DNA of 40,777 nt from Hoeflea marina (GCF_003182275.1 NZ_QGTR01000010.1:1-40777), one strand, 5' to 3'. Numbered from the stretch's first letter, positions 15,414 to 24,959 are shown. Made by a program: numbers and translations. The notes: generated by a model from the letters alone, not told the origin.

Positions 15414-16451
15414 ATGAGCGATTCTGACCGACTGATCGACGCGGAGAAGCGCGGCGAGGACGTGGACACGACGCTGCGGCCGCAGTCGCTCGACGAGTTC
15501 ACCGGCCAGGCCGAGGCGCGGGCCAACCTCAAGGTATTCATCGAGGCGGCGAAAAACCGAGGCGAGGCGCTCGACCATGTGCTCTTCGTCGGCCCGCCAG
15601 GGCTCGGCAAGACGACGCTGGCGCAGATCATGGCCAAGGAGCTGGGCGTCAATTTCCGCTCCACCTCCGGGCCGGTGATCGCCAAGGCCGGCGATCTGGC
15701 CGCCCTTCTGACCAATCTCGAGGACCGCGACGTGCTGTTCATCGACGAGATCCATCGGCTGAGCCCCGCGGTGGAGGAGATCCTCTATCCGGCGATGGAG
15801 GATTTCCAGCTCGACCTGATCATCGGCGAGGGGCCGGCGGCACGCTCGGTGAAGATCGACCTGTCGCGCTTCACGCTGGTGGCGGCGACGACGCGGCTCG
15901 GGCTGCTCACCAACCCGCTGCGCGACCGCTTCGGCATTCCGGTCCGGCTGCAGTTCTATTCGGTGGAGGAGCTGGAACTGATCGTGCGCCGCGGCGCCCG
16001 CATCATGGGACTCGGCATGACCGACGAGGGGGCGGTCGAGATCGCGCGTCGCTCGCGCGGCACGCCGCGCATCGCCGGCCGGTTATTGAGGCGCGTGCGT
16101 GACTTCGCCGAGGTGGCGCGCGCGGAAGCCGTGACCAAGATCATCGCCGACGAGGCGCTGACGCGATTGTCAGTGGATTCGATCGGCCTCGACCAGCTCG
16201 ACCGGCGCTACCTCACCATGATCGCCGGCAATTTCGGCGGCGGGCCGGTGGGAATCGAGACCATCGCAGCCGGCCTGTCCGAGCCGCGCGACGCCATCGA
16301 GGACATCATCGAGCCCTATCTGATCCAGCAGGGATTTTTGCAGCGCACGCCGCGCGGCCGGGTGCTGACGGCGCGCGCCTGGGGCCATATGGGGCTTGCC
16401 ATGCCGAAAGATCTCGCCGCGATGCAGGCGAGCCTGTTCGAGGACGATTGA
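15414..16451 (+). CDS. ruvB: Holliday junction branch-migration helicase RuvB
   Basis: RuvB is the hexameric AAA+ motor that drives branch migration with RuvA. The protein is 345 residues. The Walker A motif GPPGLGKT is at 60-67 and Walker B is in [10 protein letters not shown]. Sensor-region TTRLGLL and the arginine-finger area RDRFG are present. The C-terminal winged helix has [14 protein letters not shown] and [12 protein letters not shown]. The start [16 protein letters not shown] is preceded by GGGAATAG. With ruvC and ruvA it forms a complete resolvasome, but the three genes are split by toxin-antitoxin modules. Confidence 0.97.
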   Translation: MSDSDRLIDAEKRGEDVDTTLRPQSLDEFTGQAEARANLKVFIEAAKNRGEALDHVLFVGPPGLGKTTLAQIMAKELGVNFRSTSGPVIAKAGDLAALLTNLEDRDVLFIDEIHRLSPAVEEILYPAMEDFQLDLIIGEGPAARSVKIDLSRFTLVAATTRLGLLTNPLRDRFGIPVRLQFYSVEELELIVRRGARIMGLGMTDEGAVEIARRSRGTPRIAGRLLRRVRDFAEVARAEAVTKIIADEALTRLSVDSIGLDQLDRRYLTMIAGNFGGGPVGIETIAAGLSEPRDAIEDIIEPYLIQQGFLQRTPRGRVLTARAWGHMGLAMPKDLAAMQASLFEDD

Positions 16452-17351
16452 TTGATCACGCGACGTGGTCTTCTCAAGCTGCTCGGAGCTGGCTTTCTCA
16501 CGCTGGTGGCGACCGCAGCCTATCCATTCTCCGAGGTTCTTGGAAAGCCACGCGTTACGAAATACGCTCTAACCCCTCGCCGCTGGCCGGCGGACCTCAA
16601 ACTGCGCGCGGCTGTGATCGCCGACATTCATGCCTGTGATCCTTGGATGACGGTTTCGCGGATCGAGGCCATCTGCCGCCAGGCGATGGAACTGGATCCC
16701 GATATCATTCTGCTCTTGGGAGACTACGTCTCGGGCACGAAGATTGTCACGGGAAACGTGGATTCTTCGGAATGGTCGGCGGCGCTTGGCGCTTTGCATG
16801 CGCCTCTTGGTGTTCACGCCATACTCGGCAATCACGATTATTGGCACGACCGGACCTATCAGCGAGACCAGAGTGTGGCTCCATTCGTCGTGGACGCCTT
16901 GCAGCTCGTCGGAATTGCGACCTATGTGAACGAGGCCGTGCGCATCGAGAAGGGTGTTCATGGATTTTGGCTTGCCGGGCTCGGTGATCAACTGGCGTTG
17001 TTGCCGGGCGCAGCCTATGGCCGCCACAGCATGCGGGGCATTGATGATCTTGATGCAACGCTCGCCGGTATTCCCGATGGCGAAGCTGTTGTTCTGATGG
17101 CCCACGAACCGGATATATTCGCCTCTGTCGATGATCGGGTGAGCCTGACCTTGAGCGGACATACGCATGGCGGTCAGTTCAACCTGTTCGGATGGCGTCC
17201 GATTTCGGCATCCAGAGGCTCTGCGAGATTTCCGGCCGGTCACTTCGACGTCGACGGTCGCGAGCTCATTGTTTCCCGCGGGCTTGGATGCTCCGTTCTG
17301 CCGCTGCGCGTCGGCTCCCATCCTGAAATCCTCCTGATCGAATTGGGCTGA
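16452..17351 (+). CDS. Tat-type exported metallophosphoesterase
   Basis: The product is 299 residues, with a calcineurin-like phosphoesterase fold similar to the YaeI/YkuE branch. The N-terminus MITRRGLLKLLGAGFLTLVA has a twin-arginine pattern and a hydrophobic stretch, suggesting Tat export or membrane anchoring. Metal-site motifs are complete: IADIHACD (57-64), LLGDYVSG, LGNHDYW, LMAHEPD and LSGHTHGGQ. The start is TTG, immediately after the ruvB stop with no gap, so translation is coupled. Members include lipid A-anchored UDP-sugar and phosphate hydrolases, but the substrate here is unknown and the link to ruvB may be positional only. Confidence 0.85.
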   Translation: MITRRGLLKLLGAGFLTLVATAAYPFSEVLGKPRVTKYALTPRRWPADLKLRAAVIADIHACDPWMTVSRIEAICRQAMELDPDIILLLGDYVSGTKIVTGNVDSSEWSAALGALHAPLGVHAILGNHDYWHDRTYQRDQSVAPFVVDALQLVGIATYVNEAVRIEKGVHGFWLAGLGDQLALLPGAAYGRHSMRGIDDLDATLAGIPDGEAVVLMAHEPDIFASVDDRVSLTLSGHTHGGQFNLFGWRPISASRGSARFPAGHFDVDGRELIVSRGLGCSVLPLRVGSHPEILLIELG

Positions 17352-17440
17352 GCCATGCCCCCACGCATCGGCGTCCGCGTCAAGCCGGCGAAGGACTCCG
17401 TCTTCCAGATGCGGATAGCGGGCCTCAGCTTAATCGCCGC

Positions 17441-18391
17441 TCATTGATGGGCAGAAGACTTCCCCTGCGGAGAGCGGGGGAAGTCTTGATCGCGGATATG
17501 GGAGGCACAGAGCGATCGAATCGTCTTTTCCAAGAGAACCTTGCCGCCCGGCTTCCATCCCAGCGCCTGCAGACGGTCGGTGATCATCAGCCATTGACTG
17601 GTATCGGAGGCTTTGGCCGGCAGGGGATGCGGGCAATCAGTGGCCCCCTGCAGGCCTGCCAGCAGGTCATGGCGATCAACGAGCAGGTCGGAGACATTGA
17701 AGACCCGGCCGTTGACCGCCTCCGGCGGCAGCTCCAGCATCAGCCGGACGGCGCGGGCGACATCGCGGCCGTGCACCTCGGAGCCGGCGCGCGGCTCGAT
17801 CGGGCGTCCCGCCAGATAGTCCGCGAACAATCCGTCCCATTTCTGCGGCTGGCCGGGCAGGGCGGCGCCATAGACGCCGGTGACGCGCAGGCTGACGGCG
17901 ACGAAGTCCGGCCGTGTCATCGCGGCCAGAGCCTGCTCGGCAAGCAGCTTGACCTTGCCGTACAGCGTATCGGGGTGGGGTGTCGTCTCCTCGGTCAGCA
18001 CCGAGCCAGGGGGCTGGACGCCATACACCGCCCGGCTCGAGAGAAAGATGCAGCGCCGGACGCCTTCCCGCCTGGCGGTCTCGAACAGCCGGATCGTGCC
18101 GTCCCGGTTGCGGGCGCGAAACCCGTCCGGATCGCCGCCTTCGCCGCCGCGGTACCTGCCGGGCACGTGGTCGAAGGCGGCGTGGACGAAGTGATCGACG
18201 CCCTCGAAGGCGCGGGACTGGTCGATGTCGGGATCGAGGCTGAGCGGCACGTAGCGCACCGGACGGGAGAAGGCGCCGGCACCGGGCCGGGTCCTGCCCC
18301 CTGTCGTCACCTCATAGCCCTGGCCGATCAGGTCCTCGACGATGAAGCGGCCGACCTGGCCGGTGCCGCCGGACACCAGCACGCGGCTCAT
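17441..18391 (-). CDS. sqdC: SqdC-like NAD(P)-dependent epimerase/dehydratase (sulfolipid operon)
   Basis: This 316-residue extended short-chain dehydrogenase has GGTGQVG at 8-14 (nucleotide binding) and YGKVK (Tyr144, Lys148) as catalytic pair; LSSRAVYG supplies the Ser. It is the third gene of a run with sqdB and sqdD, overlapping sqdD by four bases. In other alphaproteobacteria sqdC belongs to the sulfolipid gene set with a less certain biochemical step, so I assign it by position and fold. The last 15 codons overlap an 11-bp inverted repeat (17455-17487). The C-terminal tail (DFPRSPQGKSSAHQ) looks non-conserved. Confidence 0.75.
   Translation of the reverse strand: MSRVLVSGGTGQVGRFIVEDLIGQGYEVTTGGRTRPGAGAFSRPVRYVPLSLDPDIDQSRAFEGVDHFVHAAFDHVPGRYRGGEGGDPDGFRARNRDGTIRLFETARREGVRRCIFLSSRAVYGVQPPGSVLTEETTPHPDTLYGKVKLLAEQALAAMTRPDFVAVSLRVTGVYGAALPGQPQKWDGLFADYLAGRPIEPRAGSEVHGRDVARAVRLMLELPPEAVNGRVFNVSDLLVDRHDLLAGLQGATDCPHPLPAKASDTSQWLMITDRLQALGWKPGGKVLLEKTIRSLCASHIRDQDFPRSPQGKSSAHQ
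17455..17487. terminator. Hairpin at the convergent end of sqdC and the phosphoesterase gene
   Basis: AAGACTTCCCC (17455-17465) and GGGGAAGTCTT (17477-17487) form an 11-bp perfect stem with an 11-base loop. It lies inside the last codons of sqdC and about 100 bases after the phosphoesterase stop. The U-tract is poor on both strands, so termination is only likely, not certain. Confidence 0.4.
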
Positions 18392-19293
18392 GGGCCCGTG
18401 GCGGCCGCCGGGGCTGCGACGGCCTCGCCCGCGCGCTGCAGCGGACCGTGCAGGGCGGCGATGTCGGGAATGGCCTCGCCGGAGAAATAGGCCTGCCAGA
18501 GATCGATCAGCGGCTGCAACTCGGCGGCCCGCGGGTGATCGGCTTCCCAGGGTTTCTCATACTGGTAGTGCAGCACCGCGATCGACCGCCAGTCCCACAA
18601 TTCGGGCAGGTTGAACCAGACATATTGCAGCATGTTCATGGTCACCGGCAGGCCATGCCAGTCCGGGAAGAAAGTCTGCAGGAAGGTCTGGTCGGTGCGC
18701 GGCCAGAAGGCGCCCGGCGTGTCGAGCCGCGCGAGCATGGCGGTGAAGGTGAACAGCGACGGACGGGCGACGAAGACGCCGGAATTGAGCCGGTGGAAGT
18801 CGGCCAGGCTCTCGTAGACATTGGGTGCGGCGGAAAACTCAGGATAATCGAACAGCCTGTCGATGTTGCGCAGCACGATGGCGTCCGCGTCGATGAAGAC
18901 GCAGGATTCGTATTCGGTCAGCTGCCACAGGCGCAGCTTGCAGAAATTGTCGAGCGGCGAATGGAAATCCGGTTTGCGGCCTTTGTTGAACGGTGCCTGC
19001 TGGTGAAGGGCCTTGCGCGCGTGGCGGGCGTTGAAGGCGTCGGAAACGTCGAGCAGTTCGGTGTGCACCAGGCGGCAGCCGAATTCGGCGAGCGGCGCCA
19101 GGTCCTGTGCCGCCACGCCACCGGTGTGCAGCACGGCGATGTCCGCCTTGCTGCCGGACAGCCGGATCGAGCGCGCCAGAGCGCGGGCGCCGAGCGCGTA
19201 GTCGGCGTTGGTGACCAAGGTCACATAGGCCGCCCGCGCAGCGGCCGGCGCCGCGGCGACAAGACCATCATGCTGGGGCGAGAAGCGGCTCAT
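18388..19293 (-). CDS. sqdD: SqdD-like glycosyltransferase family 8 protein
   Basis: This 301-residue glycogenin-like GT8 enzyme probably transfers sulfoquinovose from UDP-sulfoquinovose to diacylglycerol at the inner membrane. The metal-binding DxD is FIDADAIVLRN (Asp135, Asp137), after VTLVTNADYALGARALARS and before the RLNSGVFVARPS acceptor-side motif; a late LHYQYEKPWE region carries the conserved His and Lys-Pro-Trp. Start and stop codons overlap the neighbours by four bases on both sides (ATGA). In Rhodobacter and Sinorhizobium, sqdD encodes this kind of protein next to sqdB. The substrate is inferred from the operon. Confidence 0.82.
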   Translation of the reverse strand: MSRFSPQHDGLVAAAPAAARAAYVTLVTNADYALGARALARSIRLSGSKADIAVLHTGGVAAQDLAPLAEFGCRLVHTELLDVSDAFNARHARKALHQQAPFNKGRKPDFHSPLDNFCKLRLWQLTEYESCVFIDADAIVLRNIDRLFDYPEFSAAPNVYESLADFHRLNSGVFVARPSLFTFTAMLARLDTPGAFWPRTDQTFLQTFFPDWHGLPVTMNMLQYVWFNLPELWDWRSIAVLHYQYEKPWEADHPRAAELQPLIDLWQAYFSGEAIPDIAALHGPLQRAGEAVAAPAAATGP

Positions 19294-20510
19294 GACACCG
19301 ATTTCAGCCGCTTGCCTTCCGGATCGGCGTTAAGCCGCGGCGCGATCTCCTTTGTCCAGGCAGACATGGCCGGGATGCGCGAACGGTCGACACGGAAGGC
19401 GAATTTGCGCGCCACCTCGACGACCTCGTCGAGCAGTCCGTCGGCGAGCTTGATCGGGTCGAGGCCGAGCGCCAGGAACTTGGCGTTCTCGACGACCAGG
19501 TCGTTCTCGGGTGCTTCCTTGCGCGGATTGGGGAGATTGACCACCTCGGCGCCGGTGAGGCCCGACACCAGCCTTGCCAGGTCGGCCACCCGGTGGGTCT
19601 CGGTCATCTGGTTGAAGATCTCGACCCGGCTGCCGCGCGCCGGCGGATTCTTCAGCGCCAGCTCGATGCAGCGCACCGAATCCTGGATGTGGATGAAGGC
19701 GCGGGTCTGGCCGCCGCTGCCGTGAACGGTGAGCGGATAGCCGATGGCCGCCTGGATCAGAAAGCGGTTGAGCACGGTGCCGTAGTCGCCGTCATAGTCG
19801 AAGCGGTTGATCAGCTGCGCGTGGCGCCGGGTCTGTTCGGTGTGGGTGCCCCAGACGATGCCCTGGTGCAGGTCGGTGATCCTGAGCCCGTCGTTCTTGG
19901 CGTAGAACTGGAACAGCAGCTGATCGAGGCACTTGGTCATGTGGTAGATCGAGCCCGGATTGGCCGGGTAGAGGATCTCCTGCCTGACCGTCTCGCCACC
20001 CATCGTGTCGATGCCGACGGGCAGATAGCCCTCGGGAATGGCAGCACCCACCGTCGAGTAGCCGTAGACGCCCATGGTGCCTAGATGCACCAGATGCGCG
20101 TCGATGCCGGTCTCGACGATGGCGTTGAGCACGTTGTGGGTGGCGTTGACGTTGTTGTTGACCGTGTAGTTCTTGTGCCGGTCGGACTTCATCGAATAGG
20201 GAGCGGCGCGCTGCTCGGCGAAATGGATGATGGCCTCGGGCCGGTTGGCCGACAGCCACTGCTTGAAGACCTCGTAGTCGCGGGCGAGATCGATGAGATG
20301 GAAATGGATCCGGCGCCCGGTCTCCTGGTGCCAGATGCGCGTGCGCTCCTGGATCGAGTCCATCGGGGTCAGCGACTGCACGCCGAGTTCGGTGTCGATC
20401 CAGCGGCGCGACAGGTTGTCGATGATGTGGATCTCATGGCCCGCGTCCGACAGATGCAGGGCCGTCGGCCACCCTATGAACCCGTCACCACCCAAAATCG
20501 CTATCTTCAT
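19290..20510 (-). CDS. sqdB: UDP-sulfoquinovose synthase SqdB
   Basis: SqdB converts UDP-glucose and sulfite to UDP-sulfoquinovose, the head-group donor for the sulfolipid SQDG. The 406-residue protein has GGDGFIG (7-13) for NAD+, and catalytic Thr145 (HLGTMGVYG) with Tyr189 and Lys193 (SIYHMTK). The diagnostic SqdB/SQD1 stretch is IIDNLSRRWIDTELGVQSL (29-47). I start at the ATG at 20510, which has GGGGA eight bases upstream; the ATG at 20525 has no ribosome site. It is the first gene of sqdB-sqdD-sqdC, and the divergent space to ybgC carries an inverted repeat (20543-20575). Confidence 0.93.
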   Translation of the reverse strand: MKIAILGGDGFIGWPTALHLSDAGHEIHIIDNLSRRWIDTELGVQSLTPMDSIQERTRIWHQETGRRIHFHLIDLARDYEVFKQWLSANRPEAIIHFAEQRAAPYSMKSDRHKNYTVNNNVNATHNVLNAIVETGIDAHLVHLGTMGVYGYSTVGAAIPEGYLPVGIDTMGGETVRQEILYPANPGSIYHMTKCLDQLLFQFYAKNDGLRITDLHQGIVWGTHTEQTRRHAQLINRFDYDGDYGTVLNRFLIQAAIGYPLTVHGSGGQTRAFIHIQDSVRCIELALKNPPARGSRVEIFNQMTETHRVADLARLVSGLTGAEVVNLPNPRKEAPENDLVVENAKFLALGLDPIKLADGLLDEVVEVARKFAFRVDRSRIPAMSAWTKEIAPRLNADPEGKRLKSVS

Positions 20511-20542
20511 ATGATCGTTCCCCACTTCAAACAGACATCATT

Positions 20543-20575
20543 CAACCCTGATAGGGTAGAATTGTGACAGGGTTG
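20543..20575. promoter_or_regulatory. Inverted repeat between divergent sqdB and ybgC
   Basis: CAACCCTG (20543-20550) and CAGGGTTG (20568-20575) are perfect 8-bp arms 17 bases apart. An inner ACCCT-GAT-AGGGT hairpin (20545-20557) shares the left arm. TAGAAT (20557-20562) inside the loop resembles a -10 for ybgC. This may be an operator serving one or both genes. Confidence 0.4.
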
Positions 20576-20632
20576 CAATGCTTGCCAAGCCCATTTCGTT
20601 CCTGCACACAGATTTGGAGGAAAGGGAAAGCG

Positions 20633-21091
20633 ATGGACCAGGCGATACTGTCGGGCGTGCTCACAGAGGCGGGCCACGAGCTCATGCAGCGGGTATACTA
20701 CGAAGACACGGATTTTTCCGGACTGGTCTACCATGCGCGCTACCTGCATTTCCTCGAACGCGGGCGGACCGACTTCATCCGGCTGCTGGGCGTCACCCAG
20801 GGCGCCCTGCACGGAGACCGGGATCCGGCCGACGCGGTGGCCTTCGTGGTGCGGCACATGGAGATCGACTTCCGGCAGCCGGCGCGGATGGACGACATCC
20901 TCACCATCGCCACCAGCACCACCGAGGTCCGCGGCGCCCGCATGCGGCTCGACCAGACGATCAGCCGCGACGGCGCGGTGCTGGTGACCGCGCGGGTGAC
21001 GGTGGCGGTCATCAACGGCCACGGCCGCGCCCGGAGACTGCCGGAGGATCTGGCGCGCAGGTTCGGCATCGACCCGGCTTCCGAATCCTAA
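20633..21091 (+). CDS. ybgC: YbgC-type acyl-CoA thioesterase
   Basis: This 152-residue cytoplasmic hot-dog fold thioesterase of the Tol-Pal cluster has the 4-hydroxybenzoyl-CoA thioesterase signature YYEDTDFSGLVYHARYLHF (22-40, catalytic Asp in YEDTD) followed by FLERGRTDFIR. The start at 20633 has GGAGGAAAGGG upstream; the frame's earlier ATG lacks one. It is first in the tol gene order, 196 bases before tolQ. Its exact substrate in the cluster is not known, although E. coli YbgC acts on acyl-CoAs and associates with acyl carrier protein. Confidence 0.92.
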   Translation: MDQAILSGVLTEAGHELMQRVYYEDTDFSGLVYHARYLHFLERGRTDFIRLLGVTQGALHGDRDPADAVAFVVRHMEIDFRQPARMDDILTIATSTTEVRGARMRLDQTISRDGAVLVTARVTVAVINGHGRARRLPEDLARRFGIDPASES

Positions 21092-21287
21092 CCAAGCCTT
21101 AACCATAACGGTGTATGAATCAGGCAAGAGGGGCGGCAGGCCCGGTGTCGCGCCATCCTTTGACCAAATTTGACCGCAAGAAGACCAGCAAGGACATGGC
21201 GGCAACCGTGCAGTCTGGTTTTCAGGCAGTCGTGACGACTTGGCCGCCCGGTACCACGCCGGGCGTTTGGATTCGAGGGTTATCGAA

Positions 21288-22004
21288 ATGGAACAGGTAG
21301 GATTGGCAGCGACGAGCGACGTGACGCTCTGGTCGCTCTTCATGCAGGCGGGCTTTGTCGTCAAGCTCGTCATGCTCGGACTCATCGGTGCATCGATCTG
21401 GACCTGGGCCATCGTCGTCGACAAGTATGTCTCCTTTGCCCGGGTGCGGCGCCAGCTCGACCAGTTCGAACAGGTGTTCTGGTCGGGTCAGTCGCTCGAG
21501 GAGCTCTACCGCACCTTGTCGGACCGCAAATCCTCCGGCATGGCCGCGATCTTCGTCTCGGCGATGCGGGAGTGGAAGAAGTCCTTCGAGCGCGGCGCGA
21601 AATCGCCCATCGGCCTGCAGATGCGGATCGACAAGGCGATGGACGTGACGCTGGCGCGGGAAGCCGAAACGCTGGAAGCGCGGCTCGGCTCGCTCGCCAC
21701 CATCGGCTCATCCGCCCCGTTCATCGGCCTGTTCGGCACCGTCATCGGCATCATGACCTCGTTCCAGGCCATCGCCGGCTCGAAATCGACCAATCTCGCC
21801 GTCGTCGCGCCCGGCATCGCCGAGGCGCTGCTGGCCACTGCCATCGGCCTGCTCGCCGCCATCCCGGCGGTCATCGCCTACAACAAGTTCTCCGCCGATG
21901 CCGGCAAGATCACCTCGCGGCTCGAAGGCTTCACCGACGAGTTCTCGGGCATCCTGTCGCGTCAGATCGACGAGCGCCTGACACCGCGCCAGGCAGCTGA
22001 ATAG
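21288..22004 (+). CDS. tolQ: TolQ, proton-channel subunit of the Tol-Pal system
   Basis: TolQ is an inner-membrane protein of the ExbB/TolQ/MotA family that, with TolR, uses the proton gradient to energise TolA during cell constriction. The protein has 238 residues. Three membrane segments are visible (about 17-40, 137-160, 170-195), with the conserved [16 protein letters not shown] region and [22 protein letters not shown] at 21288 is preferred over the frame's 21240 start because family homology begins with EQVGLAA, and GAGGG lies upstream. tolR follows 13 bases later. Confidence 0.95.
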   Translation: MEQVGLAATSDVTLWSLFMQAGFVVKLVMLGLIGASIWTWAIVVDKYVSFARVRRQLDQFEQVFWSGQSLEELYRTLSDRKSSGMAAIFVSAMREWKKSFERGAKSPIGLQMRIDKAMDVTLAREAETLEARLGSLATIGSSAPFIGLFGTVIGIMTSFQAIAGSKSTNLAVVAPGIAEALLATAIGLLAAIPAVIAYNKFSADAGKITSRLEGFTDEFSGILSRQIDERLTPRQAAE

Positions 22005-22017
22005 GGTGGATTGAACC

Positions 22018-22470
22018 ATGGGCATGGCAACATCAGGCGGCGGATCCGGCGGCAGGCGCCGCGGCCGCGGCCGCAACCGCAAGCAGCTGGTCAGCGAAAT
22101 CAACGTCACGCCGTTCGTCGACGTCATGCTCGTGCTGCTCATCATCTTCATGGTGGCGGCGCCGCTGATGACCGTCGGCGTGCCCATCGACCTGCCGGAA
22201 ACGCAGGCCAAGGCGCTCAATTCCGATACCCAGCCGATCACCGTCTCGGTCAATTCCGAGGGCAAGGTGTTCCTGCAGGAAACCGAGATCCCGCTCGAGG
22301 AAGTGGTCGCCAAGCTCGAGGCGATCGCCACCACGGGCTACAGCGAACGCATCTATGTGCGCGGCGACACCAATGCCGACTACGGCACCGTCATGAAGGT
22401 GATGGCGCGCATCTCCGCCGCCGGGTTCAAGAATCTGGGCCTGGTGACACTCCAGGAACAGGACAGCTAG
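22018..22470 (+). CDS. tolR: TolR, Tol-Pal energising subunit
   Basis: TolR is an inner-membrane protein with one transmembrane helix and a periplasmic domain, and partner of TolQ. The protein is 150 residues. After a Gly/Arg-rich start come SEINVTPFVDVMLVLLIIFM (25-44), with the essential Asp of the membrane helix in FVDVMLVLL, and a periplasmic ExbD/TolR domain (GVPIDLPETQAKAL, then IYVRGDTNADYGTVMKVMA). The basic N-terminal stretch [16 protein letters not shown] is cytosolic. It sits between tolQ and tolA with six bases to the next gene. Confidence 0.95.
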   Translation: MGMATSGGGSGGRRRGRGRNRKQLVSEINVTPFVDVMLVLLIIFMVAAPLMTVGVPIDLPETQAKALNSDTQPITVSVNSEGKVFLQETEIPLEEVVAKLEAIATTGYSERIYVRGDTNADYGTVMKVMARISAAGFKNLGLVTLQEQDS

Positions 22471-22476
22471 GGGCCG

Positions 22477-23628
22477 ATGAAAGGGAGTCTGGTCGCATCA
22501 ACGGTTTTCCACGCGCTGATCATCGGATTTGCGGTGTCGAGCTTCACCGCGCCCAGAACCCTTGAAGTCACAGATATGGAAGCACTGCCGGTCGATATCG
22601 TGCCGGTGGAATCCATCACCCAGATCCAGCGCGGCGACAAGAAGGCCCCCATGGCCGAGAAGTCGGCGCCGACGCCGACCAAGCGGCCCGATCCGGTCGC
22701 CGATGCCGAGAATGTCGGCGAGAACGACGCCGACCTCAAGCCGGTGGAGGCGGCCAAGGCCAGCCCGAGGGAAGTGACGTCGCAGGCGCCGCCGAAGGCC
22801 GTCGAGACCCCCGTGCCCGCTCCGGAGCCGGAGCCGAAGCCGGCCCAAGAGGTGGCCAAGGCCGAACCCGCGCCCGAGCCGGACCCGGTGACGCCGCCGA
22901 AGCCTGCGGAAAAGCCCGCAGCCGAGGTCGAGCCGGCGCCGGAAGCCAAGCCGGAGCCTGCAAAGCCAACGGAAACAGCATCGCCGCCCGCCGAGACGAC
23001 TCCGGATCCGGTGGCCGAAGCCATCGAGCAGGCAGCGCCGGCCGAGCCCGATTTCACCGCACTGCCGACGGCCGGACCGGTTCCCGCCGCGCGGCCGAAG
23101 CCGGAGAAGCCGGTCGAGACCGCCTCGGCCGAGCCCGCCAGGGAAACGCCGAAGCCGGCCAAGCCCGCCAAGCCGGCGCAGGCCGCCGGCGGCTCGTCGA
23201 AAAAGAGCGATTTCAACGCCGACGAGGTGGCCGCGCTCCTCAACAAGCAGGACTCCTCCGGCGGCGGCGCCAAGCGCTCCACCGAAACGGCCTCGCTGGG
23301 CGGTTCGAAGACGACGTCGGGCGAGACGCTGAGCCAGAGCGAGATGGACGCGCTGCGCGGCCAGATCCAGAAGTTCTGGAACATCATCCCCGGCATGGCC
23401 GATGGCGGCGATGTCCGGGTCATCGTGAAAATGCGGCTCGACCCCTCGGGCAACATCATCGGCGATCCGGAAGTCAGCGCCACGGGTGGTGCTGCCGGGA
23501 CCCGCGGCACGCTGGCGGGCAGCGCCAAGCGCGCCGTGCTCAGGGCGCAGCCCTACCAGCTGCCTGCCGAGAAATACGATACCTGGTCGGAAGTCGTCGT
23601 GAACTTCGACCCGAGCCAGATGTTTTGA
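22477..23628 (+). CDS. tolA: TolA, periplasm-spanning Tol-Pal protein
   Basis: TolA is a 383-residue protein linking the TolQR motor to Pal and TolB. It has an N-terminal membrane helix (about 5-24, [20 protein letters not shown]), then a long low-complexity Pro/Glu/Lys/Ala region (about 50-255) rich in EPAPE and KPAEKP-type repeats, and a C-terminal TolA-like domain (about 285-383, [19 protein letters not shown] to [13 protein letters not shown]). The Pro-rich spacer replaces the Ala/Lys helix of enterobacteria, as usual in alphaproteobacteria. Low-complexity coding makes repeat-driven length changes likely. Confidence 0.93.
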   Translation: MKGSLVASTVFHALIIGFAVSSFTAPRTLEVTDMEALPVDIVPVESITQIQRGDKKAPMAEKSAPTPTKRPDPVADAENVGENDADLKPVEAAKASPREVTSQAPPKAVETPVPAPEPEPKPAQEVAKAEPAPEPDPVTPPKPAEKPAAEVEPAPEAKPEPAKPTETASPPAETTPDPVAEAIEQAAPAEPDFTALPTAGPVPAARPKPEKPVETASAEPARETPKPAKPAKPAQAAGGSSKKSDFNADEVAALLNKQDSSGGGAKRSTETASLGGSKTTSGETLSQSEMDALRGQIQKFWNIIPGMADGGDVRVIVKMRLDPSGNIIGDPEVSATGGAAGTRGTLAGSAKRAVLRAQPYQLPAEKYDTWSEVVVNFDPSQMF

Positions 23629-23645
23629 AAGTGAAAGGCCGAACC

Positions 23646-24959
23646 ATGAAAAAGCTGAGCCGCCTGTCTCTCCTGTCCATGGCCCTGATTGCCGCGTTCG
23701 CCGTCATGGCGTCCGGACCGGCGCGGGCCCTGGTCGAGATCGATATCAACAAGGCCAATGTCGAGCCGCTGCCGGTGGCGATCACCGATTTCATTTCCGG
23801 CGACGAGCTCGGAGCCCAGATCTCGGGTGTGATCGCGGCCGACCTGAAGCGGTCGGGGCTGTTTGCGCCGGTGGACAAGGGCGCCTTCATCGAGAAGATC
23901 TCCAATCCCGACGCCGCGCCCCGCTTCGAGGACTGGCGGGTGATCAATGCCCAGGCGCTGGTCACCGGCCGGGTGGTCAAGGAAGCCGACGGCCGGCTGC
24001 GCGCCGAATTCCGGCTTTGGGACACCTTCGCCAACCAGCAGCTCTCGGGCGAGCAGTTCTTCACCCAGCCGGAAAACTGGCGCCGGGTGGCCCATATCAT
24101 CGCCGACGCGATCTATGAGCGGCTGACCGGCGAGAAGGGCTATTTCGATACCCGCGTGGTCTTCGTCGCCGAATCGGGACCGAAGACCGATCGCAAGAAG
24201 CAGCTGGCGATCATGGACCAGGACGGCGCCAATGTGCGCACGCTGACCGACGCCAACAGCCTGGTGCTGACGCCGCGGTTCTCGCCCTCGCGCCAGGAGG
24301 TCACCTACATGTCGTTCGAGGGCGGCCAGCCGCGGGTGTACCTGCTGCAGCTGGAAACCGGCCAGCGCGAGCTGGTGGGCAACTTCCCGGGCATGACCTT
24401 CTCGCCGCGGTTCTCGCCGGACGGCCAGCGCGTGATCATGAGCCTCGAGCAGGACGGCAACGCCAACATCTACACGATGGACCTGCGGTCGCGGGCCACC
24501 ACCCGGCTGACCAGCACGGCGGCGATCGACACCTCGCCCTCCTATTCTCCCGACAACAGCCAGATCGTGTTCGAAAGCGACCGCGGCGGGCGCCAGCAGC
24601 TCTATGTGATGAATGCCGACGGCACCAACCAGCGCCGGATCTCCTTCGGCGACGGTTCCTACTCGACGCCGGTGTGGTCGCCGCGCGGCGACCTGATCGC
24701 GTTTACCAAGCAGTCGGGCGGCAAGTTCTCGATCGGCGTCATGAAGACCGACGGATCGGGCGAGCGGATTCTCACCTCGGGCTTCCACAATGAAGGCCCG
24801 ACCTGGGCGCCGAACGGCCGGGTGCTGATGTTCTTCCGCCAGCCGGCCGGCTCGGGCGGTCCGCAGATCTATTCGATCGACCTCACCGGCTACAACGAGC
24901 AGCAGGTGTCGACGCCGAGCTATGCCTCGGATCCGGCCTGGTCGCCGCTGCTGGAATAG
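23646..24959 (+). CDS. tolB: TolB, periplasmic Tol-Pal beta-propeller
   Basis: TolB is a 437-residue exported protein that binds Pal and TolA's partners at the outer envelope. It has a signal peptide ([20 protein letters not shown], through about residue 30) and an N-terminal mixed domain. A six-bladed propeller follows, in which SPxxxxV-Y-S and [16 protein letters not shown] repeats are clear (around 215-430). ATG 23646 is supported by AAAGG; the frame's TTG at 23625 overlaps the tolA stop and would add a charged stretch before the signal peptide. Confidence 0.95.
   Translation: MKKLSRLSLLSMALIAAFAVMASGPARALVEIDINKANVEPLPVAITDFISGDELGAQISGVIAADLKRSGLFAPVDKGAFIEKISNPDAAPRFEDWRVINAQALVTGRVVKEADGRLRAEFRLWDTFANQQLSGEQFFTQPENWRRVAHIIADAIYERLTGEKGYFDTRVVFVAESGPKTDRKKQLAIMDQDGANVRTLTDANSLVLTPRFSPSRQEVTYMSFEGGQPRVYLLQLETGQRELVGNFPGMTFSPRFSPDGQRVIMSLEQDGNANIYTMDLRSRATTRLTSTAAIDTSPSYSPDNSQIVFESDRGGRQQLYVMNADGTNQRRISFGDGSYSTPVWSPRGDLIAFTKQSGGKFSIGVMKTDGSGERILTSGFHNEGPTWAPNGRVLMFFRQPAGSGGPQIYSIDLTGYNEQQVSTPSYASDPAWSPLLE

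Noticed and set aside
17355-17447. 30-codon plus-strand frame after the phosphoesterase gene
   Set aside because: No ribosome site and no family pattern; it overlaps the end of the convergent sqdC.
22800-23200. Repeat array resembling a CRISPR or minisatellite
   Set aside because: It is the Pro/Glu/Lys/Ala-rich spacer of TolA; the repetition is at codon level with no constant repeat unit or spacers.
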